A DNA stretch of 19,265 nt from assembly GCA_031288955.1 (NCBI GenBank), contig JAITQJ010000112.1:1-19265 (forward strand), written 5' to 3'. This document shows positions 14,288 through 19,265 of the stretch, in pieces. Position numbers and translations under genes: made by a program. The notes under the pieces were generated by a model, which saw nothing but the letters and a program-made list of their open reading frames with translations, was not told where the DNA came from and ran no database searches. This stretch comes from Planctomycetaceae bacterium. Lineage in GTDB: Bacteria > Planctomycetota > Planctomycetia > Pirellulales > Thermoguttaceae. Numbering within the stretch: the stretch's first letter is position 1; every line of letters begins with the position of its first letter.

Positions 14288-16591
14288 ATGAGACTGATTT
14301 GTACTGTACTTGCGGTGTTTGCTGCCTTCGGCGGTGATAACCTCCGACTTTCCGGCGAAGAAACAAAAATTTCCAACGGTACGCTTGCCGTCATTTGGAA
14401 TCCCGATACACACACCGTTACCCTCGACCAAGACGGTATCTTTGCCTCGATTAAGATTCCCGAAGGCAACGCTTTTTCCATCGTCAAGCACCCTATATCC
14501 GGCAGAGACGGAAAAATGGCAGATGCCTCGTCGCTGGTGATTCAGCACGGCGATATTATTGATGCCGTTTTCACTGCCGCAGAAGACAATCCGTTCGTTA
14601 TTGTTACGAAACATCTGAATAAAGAATTGTTCGCTGGCGGTTCGCTGAAAAATCTTGCTTTTCCGAAATTTGAACTAACGCTGGAAGCGGACAAAATCAA
14701 AACGCTCGGTACAGCCGGTTTGCGTGCCGCGGACGGTCATAAAGGTTCGTATATGTTCCTTGCTGCCGCCAATCCCGCCGACCGCAGCGGTGTTGTTGCC
14801 GGTTGGATAACAAGCAGCCGCGGTTCCGGTATCGTCTTTTCCGGCAAAGAAAACGGTAAAGTTGTTATTTCGCCGGTTATCGAATACGGCAAACTGCTTC
14901 CGCCCGCCGATTCTGAAAATTCGGCAGAAAATATATCGGAGGTTTTCGTCATCGGCAAGTTTGACGATTGCCGCCGCGGTTTGGAGCGGTACGCCCGGCA
15001 GATTGCCCGCTCAAACCAAATAAAAATCAAAGAGCCGATAGCCGGTTACTGCACTTGGTACAGTAATAAATTCGGCGGAGCGTGTAACGAAAAGGAAATC
15101 GTCAATCTGACCAAAGCCGCCGCCGAAAAACTTGCACCCTTCGGTTTCAGTTTCGTTCAGATTGATGATACATGGCAGGACGGCATCTCAAAAAACGGTC
15201 CTCGGCGGAATTTTTTGCAAGTCAAAGCGGACGGTCCGTATCCGAACGGAATGAAGCCGACCGCCGAAATGATAAAGTCGCATCACTTCAAGGCGGGCAT
15301 TTGGCTGATTCCGTTTGCCGGCAGTGCCGATGACCCGATTTGGGACAAAAGTCTGTTCGTCAAAAGCGGTGTAACAGACGAAGTCAATGACAAAGGGAAA
15401 CCGACGCGTCCGAATAAAATCTGGGCAAACAAAAAAGACGAACCGTACCAAGCCCGATGGTCGGGAACAACACTGGATATGACAAATCCCGCCGCCCAGG
15501 AATATCTGCGTAAAGAGATTGAGCAGATGGCGAAAGACTGGGGCTACAATTATTTCAAGTTGGACGGTTTTCACGTTTCAATGGCTTGTGAAAATACATA
15601 CGTCAATAACGAATACAAGGCGGACGATTTCGGCGAGGCGGTTTATTCTGACCCGTCTATTACGCCGGTTGCCGCACACCGTTTGGGCAGCCGCATTATC
15701 CGGCAGGCGGCAGGCGACGATGCGTTTCTCCTCGGCTGCTGTGTCAGTCAAAATATGCGGTCGATGGGGGCATCATTCGGCTGTGTTGATGCGATGCGGG
15801 TTGGTCCCGATAACGGTTCCGGTTGGAATTCGCTTAAATCCGGTCCGCGGTGCGGTTCAAACCGGTATTTTCTGAACGGACGAGTTTGGTGGAACGACCC
15901 TGACCCGGTGTACGTTCGGGACAATATGCCGCTTGAACACGCCCGGCTGATAACGTCTTGGGTTGCCGTGAGCGGTCAACTTTATGCGTTCAGCGATTGG
16001 CTGCCGACGCTTTCCGAAGAGCGGGTCGAAATCCTTCGCCGCACCATTCGTCCGCACGGCTTACGTTCGGCAAGACCGGTCGATTTGTTCAACGAAGATT
16101 TGCCGAAAATTTGGTATTTGACGAACAAGTCAACAAACAGGGTACCGCAAACGGAGAGGCATATTGTTGCCTTTTACAACTGGGACGACAAAAAACCGGA
16201 AAAAATCGAGGTAACGCCGAATTGGGCGGGATTACCGAAGGCGAAAGAATACGTTGCCTTTGATTTCTGGGGGAATAAATTGTTCGGCACATTTACCGAT
16301 AAGATTTCCGTTGAACTGCCGCCCGGTTCGTGTTTGGTATTGGCGGTGCGCCCGGTTGAGGAACATCCGGTTTTATTGAGTACCTCGCAGCACATTACGC
16401 AGGGGATTGTCGATGCCGTTGAGGAAAAATGGAATTCCGAAACGAAAACGCTTTCCGGTGTGAGCAAGGTGATTGCCGGTGATGATTACGAGTTGCGGAT
16501 TTACGACCCGGCGAAAAAAGAAATACGGCGGGAACTGTTGAAGCCGACCGAGACCAGCGATGCGTTCAAGTGGAGCGTGAAGATAGAATAA
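14288..16591 (+). CDS. secreted alpha-galactosidase-like glycoside hydrolase (GH36/GH27 clan)
   Basis: A 767-residue enzyme of clan GH-D, which cleaves terminal alpha-galactosides with retention. Residues 1-16 form a signal peptide, so it is exported. A beta-sandwich-like N-terminal region (about 25-240) precedes the barrel, which begins at GYCTWYSNKFGG (253-264). The catalytic nucleophile is Asp425 in NYFKLDGF. The likely acid/base is Asp508 in MRVGPDNGSGW. QIDDTWQDG (291-299) and WWNDPDPVYVR (534-544) are also clan motifs. A beta-rich C-terminal domain follows from about 600, plus an extra module at about 690-767 (VDAVEEKWNSETKTLSGVSK). The substrate, such as raffinose-type sugars, galactomannan or host glycans, cannot be read from the sequence. 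It has its own promoter and no transporter or regulator gene nearby. The ATG at 14288 lacks a Shine-Dalgarno site. Confidence 0.85.
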   Translation: MRLICTVLAVFAAFGGDNLRLSGEETKISNGTLAVIWNPDTHTVTLDQDGIFASIKIPEGNAFSIVKHPISGRDGKMADASSLVIQHGDIIDAVFTAAEDNPFVIVTKHLNKELFAGGSLKNLAFPKFELTLEADKIKTLGTAGLRAADGHKGSYMFLAAANPADRSGVVAGWITSSRGSGIVFSGKENGKVVISPVIEYGKLLPPADSENSAENISEVFVIGKFDDCRRGLERYARQIARSNQIKIKEPIAGYCTWYSNKFGGACNEKEIVNLTKAAAEKLAPFGFSFVQIDDTWQDGISKNGPRRNFLQVKADGPYPNGMKPTAEMIKSHHFKAGIWLIPFAGSADDPIWDKSLFVKSGVTDEVNDKGKPTRPNKIWANKKDEPYQARWSGTTLDMTNPAAQEYLRKEIEQMAKDWGYNYFKLDGFHVSMACENTYVNNEYKADDFGEAVYSDPSITPVAAHRLGSRIIRQAAGDDAFLLGCCVSQNMRSMGASFGCVDAMRVGPDNGSGWNSLKSGPRCGSNRYFLNGRVWWNDPDPVYVRDNMPLEHARLITSWVAVSGQLYAFSDWLPTLSEERVEILRRTIRPHGLRSARPVDLFNEDLPKIWYLTNKSTNRVPQTERHIVAFYNWDDKKPEKIEVTPNWAGLPKAKEYVAFDFWGNKLFGTFTDKISVELPPGSCLVLAVRPVEEHPVLLSTSQHITQGIVDAVEEKWNSETKTLSGVSKVIAGDDYELRIYDPAKKEIRRELLKPTETSDAFKWSVKIE

Positions 16592-16618
16592 AACCGGCAG
16601 CGGCTTGAACGTTTGTTC

Positions 16619-16647
16619 TTGACACAACGGCAAAAAATCTTTATAAA
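16619..16647 (+). promoter_or_regulatory. strong sigma70-type promoter of the EF-hand gene
   Basis: A perfect -35 TTGACA (16619-16624), a 17-base spacer and TATAAA (16642-16647, 5 of 6). It is the best promoter in the window. Transcription would begin near 16654, leaving a leader of about 29 bases before the ATG at 16683. A weak inverted repeat AACGG/CCGTT overlaps it (16627-16631 and 16648-16652). Confidence 0.65.
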
Positions 16648-16682
16648 CCGTTTTGTCAGATTGTTCCCGCCTTTGTTGCCCA

Positions 16683-17993
16683 ATGAAAAGTTTGAACCTG
16701 CTCCTTGTCCTCGTTGCGATTCCGGTGGTTGCCGTATTTGCCGCCGATGCGGATGCGCCGTCCGCCAAGCCGGTTTTCGTTCCCGGAAGCCTTATCACGA
16801 TTCCGCCGAGTATCGACTTTGAAGACCTTGCTAACCGGCAGGACATTCCCGAACTGCTTGCCGCCGTTCCAGAACCGGCTGACGACCTGAAAGACGATAT
16901 CCGGTTTCAAAAAGAAACCTGGGCAAAACAAATCCGCTATAACCGGGGGATTTGGTGTCTTCAGTTTTCCTGCAAACCGGTACGGATTGTCGAAGTCGAA
17001 ATTCCAAACAAGGAAGGCAGACTCGATAAAAAAGCCGTCTGGTATCTCGTCTATAATGTCAAAAATCTCGGTAATAGCGAGGTCGGCGAAGACGGTACTA
17101 TTAAGCAACTCAATAGTTGGCTCGGTTCAGCGGTATATGAAGGCGACCAATTCAAACTGCCTGTCCCCGAAGATAAAAATCTGAAAGGTGAACCCCGCAA
17201 CGCTCCGTTGGAAGTCAAAAATTTAATCGGCAAGTTCGTACCGACACCGGGACCGGACATCAATAAATCGAAACCGATTCTCTTTCAGCCGCAGTTTGTT
17301 TTGACGATTCATCGTCTCGTCAAAGACACGGCAGTAACGAACAATTCCGAGACGGGCAAGACAGAATATCACACGGAAACGGCGGGTATTTCATACAAAG
17401 ACCGTATCATTCCGCTGGCGTTGCCGCTGATTATTCGCCGTGAAGGAATGAAGGCAATACCGGAAACGTCGATTAGTTTTCCGGCAAAGGAAATTGCGGC
17501 AGGACAGGATTATTGGGGTGTGGCGATGTGGACGGATATTGACCCGCGGGTCAACGAATTTTCCGTGTACGTCAGCGGTTTGACGAATGCGTATCAGCAA
17601 TTTGACAAACAGGCGGATAACAAAAACAACAAACTTGCCGCCGCCCCGTTAGGACGAACCTTAAAGCGTAAAGTCCTGAAACTGGACTGGCAGCGGCTCG
17701 GCGACAAATACACGTTAAGTGATGCACAGATTCGTTTTGGTGCGAAAGATGAAAAGGTAAAGAAAGACATTTTTGATTTGAAAGGTGATTACAATCAGGA
17801 CGGCAAAGTCGATGACGAAGAGTTTCAGCGTTACAAAAATGTGTTATTGGAACTCGGCAAGGACGTGGAGGAGTGCAAGGACGCAAGGGAACTGGAAAAG
17901 GTTTACGTCAGCGACTTTGACCGGGCAGAGTACAACCGCGTACATCAGGAATGGCTGCAAGCAAGTTACGGCTTTTCGTGGCTGTACTTATGA
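16683..17993 (+). CDS. secreted hypothetical protein with a C-terminal EF-hand
   Basis: A 436-residue protein with no family I recognise. Residues 1-20 form a signal peptide (hydrophobic LLLVLVAIPVVAVFA, then AADA), so it is exported. The body (30-350) appears beta-rich, with two cysteines (C92, C97 in WCLQFSCKP) that could form a disulfide. Residues 369-380 are a perfect calcium-binding EF-hand loop, DYNQDGKVDDEE, with ligands Asp369, Asn371, Asp373, Lys375 (backbone), Asp377 and Glu380. It is followed by helix FQRYKNVLLELG, as in the EF-hand or dockerin-like helices common in planctomycete secreted proteins. The C-terminus is QASYGFSWLYL. The ATG at 16683 is chosen because the longer TTG start at 16653 would lie at the transcription start. 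The gene converges on the SPOR-like gene with a four-base gap. Confidence 0.8.
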   Translation: MKSLNLLLVLVAIPVVAVFAADADAPSAKPVFVPGSLITIPPSIDFEDLANRQDIPELLAAVPEPADDLKDDIRFQKETWAKQIRYNRGIWCLQFSCKPVRIVEVEIPNKEGRLDKKAVWYLVYNVKNLGNSEVGEDGTIKQLNSWLGSAVYEGDQFKLPVPEDKNLKGEPRNAPLEVKNLIGKFVPTPGPDINKSKPILFQPQFVLTIHRLVKDTAVTNNSETGKTEYHTETAGISYKDRIIPLALPLIIRREGMKAIPETSISFPAKEIAAGQDYWGVAMWTDIDPRVNEFSVYVSGLTNAYQQFDKQADNKNNKLAAAPLGRTLKRKVLKLDWQRLGDKYTLSDAQIRFGAKDEKVKKDIFDLKGDYNQDGKVDDEEFQRYKNVLLELGKDVEECKDARELEKVYVSDFDRAEYNRVHQEWLQASYGFSWLYL

Positions 17994-17997
17994 TGGA

Positions 17998-19023
17998 TTA
18001 ACGCCGGCATCGGGGAACTTCGGTTATTTTCGGAGCCGCATCACATTCGACACCGGAGATAATCACCGGTTTATAAGTCAAACGCTGACCTCCGCCGCTG
18101 CCCGGTGCAACCGGCTGTCCCTGATAACGCTGAATAATTTGCAGCACCGCCGGGTCATATTGTACCGTTCCGTTCGGCAAACGCTGACCGTATGAATTAA
18201 AACTGCCGACTGTAACAATACTTTCATCGCGGCTATGGAATTCGTAAGCCTCAACTCCCTGCTCCCGCAACGCCTTACAAAGTTGTACCGCCGCCCGCTC
18301 GCCGACCTCCAGTTCTGAAATTTTCCGTTTGGAAAACGCCTTTTTACCGCTCTCGATGTCCTTGATTTCATCTTGTTGGAAAACCGTCCGTCCTGAAAAC
18401 GTCGCAATCTGAACGGTGTAAAGTCCCGGATTACGCAGCAGTGTATATTGCCGTTTGATGTTAATCGACTCAACGAATTTATCAACAAAGCCTTCAGCAT
18501 TGGACGGCGGAAGCATCGGATTCGCAAAACCGAACGCACGAATTAATACCGTTTGTCCAGGGGCAGCCGGATTTTGCAAACTCTTCGGCTGATACTGTTT
18601 AACCGCTGCCAGCGTTTTCTTAAAGTGATTGTCTTCGACGGACGGAAAGTTACCGATAACAACGGCAATCTCTTCGTCTTTCGCCTGATTCTTGTAACGT
18701 AATGTCGTTTTGTTATTCGGATTCCTGGCGAGACCGAAGTCGCTGTTCACATCGTGAACGAACGTTCGTTCGTACAGATAGGCTTCGCAGCGCAGATTTT
18801 TACGGATTTCCAGCACGAGGGCGTTTGCCTGCTGCCGGGCATTCGGACCGTCAAAGGCTCTGACGTGAATGAGCCACGGACCGTTGCGTTCGGAAAGGAT
18901 ATATTCCTTATTCGGGTCGGCTTCGACGGACTTTTCAAACAAGCCGCCGTACGAAACATTGTATGAAACCGGCAATAGTGCCAATACGAACGCCAATAAA
19001 ATCCCGCTGTTTTTCTTTGTCAT
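17998..19023 (-). CDS. secreted protein with two SPOR-like domains
   Basis: A 341-residue protein. Residues 1-26 form a signal peptide or N-terminal anchor (SGILLAFVLALLPVSYNVSY). Two segments look like SPOR domains, which bind denuded peptidoglycan glycans. The first is about 48-130: GPWLIHVRAFDG (48-59) and EIAVVIGNFPSVED (118-131). The second is about 199-280: PGLYTVQIATFSG (199-211) with VGSFNSYG (272-279). The pairs of matching strands (x-V-x-x-A-x-F and V-x-G-x-F) and the helix between them fit SPOR, but sequence similarity is loose. The C-terminus (300-341) is Gly/Pro-rich and likely flexible. The ATG at 19023 has a strong Shine-Dalgarno site GGAGGT (19036-19031) seven bases upstream. 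A frame extending to 19053 has no such site. I recognise no other function. Confidence 0.75.
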   Translation of the reverse strand: MTKKNSGILLAFVLALLPVSYNVSYGGLFEKSVEADPNKEYILSERNGPWLIHVRAFDGPNARQQANALVLEIRKNLRCEAYLYERTFVHDVNSDFGLARNPNNKTTLRYKNQAKDEEIAVVIGNFPSVEDNHFKKTLAAVKQYQPKSLQNPAAPGQTVLIRAFGFANPMLPPSNAEGFVDKFVESINIKRQYTLLRNPGLYTVQIATFSGRTVFQQDEIKDIESGKKAFSKRKISELEVGERAAVQLCKALREQGVEAYEFHSRDESIVTVGSFNSYGQRLPNGTVQYDPAVLQIIQRYQGQPVAPGSGGGQRLTYKPVIISGVECDAAPKITEVPRCRR

Positions 19024-19060
19024 CGCAAAAACCTCCGGCGTTAACATCGGCATAAAACGT

Positions 19061-19084
19061 GTTAAACTTTAACGGATTTAACGG
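19061..19084 (+). repeat. TTTAACGG repeats upstream of the SPOR-like gene
   Basis: GTTAAACTTTAAC (19061-19073) is a 6-bp inverted repeat with one central base. TTTAACGG occurs at 19068-19075 and again at 19077-19084, nine bases apart. The block lies in the leader or promoter region of the - strand gene, 38 to 61 bases before its ATG, and may be a regulator site. Confidence 0.45.
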
Positions 19085-19094
19085 TTTTGATGGC

Positions 19095-19210
19095 AATAGA
19101 CTTGTTTCCTAACTATCTGTATTAACTCTATATCACCTAAAAAAAGAAGAGGCGGGGATTAGGGATTCTTTTTTTAATGTCCCTTTCGCGGTTAAAATAA
19201 TAGACTTGTT
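19095..19210. repeat. pair of 12-base direct repeats in the terminal intergenic region
   Basis: AATAGACTTGTT occurs at 19095-19106 and at 19199-19210, 104 bases apart in the same orientation. Both copies are followed by similar bases (TCCTAAC and CCGTAAC). They could be remnants of mobile-element ends or paired regulatory sites. No transposase is visible. Confidence 0.45.
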
Positions 19211-19265
19211 CCGTAACCTATATTGTCAATTCTCTGTTGAGGATAGCACAGACGAGTTTTGTCCG

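Noticed and set aside
16653..16682. TTG start giving ten extra residues on the EF-hand protein
   Set aside because: It lies at the predicted transcription start, and the signal peptide begins properly at the ATG at 16683.

Overview
The window looks like chromosomal DNA of a planctomycete. This rests on family recognition only; I could run no search. The pointers are an EutN/CcmL vertex protein of the kind I associate with Planctomycetes and Verrucomicrobia, a prolipoprotein diacylglyceryl transferase (Lgt) with a PDZ-like insert, a DUF2344 gene next to an RNase E/G gene, and several large secreted or cytoplasmic proteins without a clear family. Base composition looks close to 50% GC. Strong Shine-Dalgarno sites occur before only a few genes, while several genes have good sigma70-type promoters. 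I see no tRNA, rRNA, CRISPR array or complete insertion sequence.

Layout. Positions 1-152 are the 3' end of a + strand gene. deoC (374-1087, -) has its own strong promoter. It diverges from a two-gene + unit (1318-3649): a lipid-kinase-like protein that has lost the kinase signature, followed one base after its stop by lgt. Converging on lgt, and overlapping it by 42 bp, is a - strand pair (3608-8348): a 1429-residue protein of unknown function and then a YkgJ-type cysteine-cluster protein. A 381-bp divergent intergenic region separates that pair from the + strand eutN (8730-9038).

The + strand continues with DUF2344 (9145) and RNase E/G (9879), and these may form one transcript from a promoter that overlaps the eutN stop codon. 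Next come a GT1 glycosyltransferase (11547), a membrane-anchored hypothetical protein (12913), a small zincin-type metallopeptidase (13656), a secreted GH36/GH27-type alpha-galactosidase-like enzyme (14288) and a secreted EF-hand protein (16683). The last two have their own TTGACA-type promoters. A - strand secreted protein with two SPOR-like domains (17998-19023) converges on the EF-hand gene. The final 240 bp are non-coding and carry short repeats.

How the genes fit together. Most are housekeeping or cell-envelope functions: lipoprotein modification, RNA decay, periplasmic proteins and sugar breakdown. The points most worth a second look are the degenerate DAG-kinase-like protein coupled to a PDZ-Lgt, the orphan EutN shell protein with a DeoC in the same window, the 1429-residue protein, the mutually exclusive hairpins upstream of the GH36 gene, and the hairpin at the DUF2344/RNase E junction. 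I did not find a clear new defence or mobile system.
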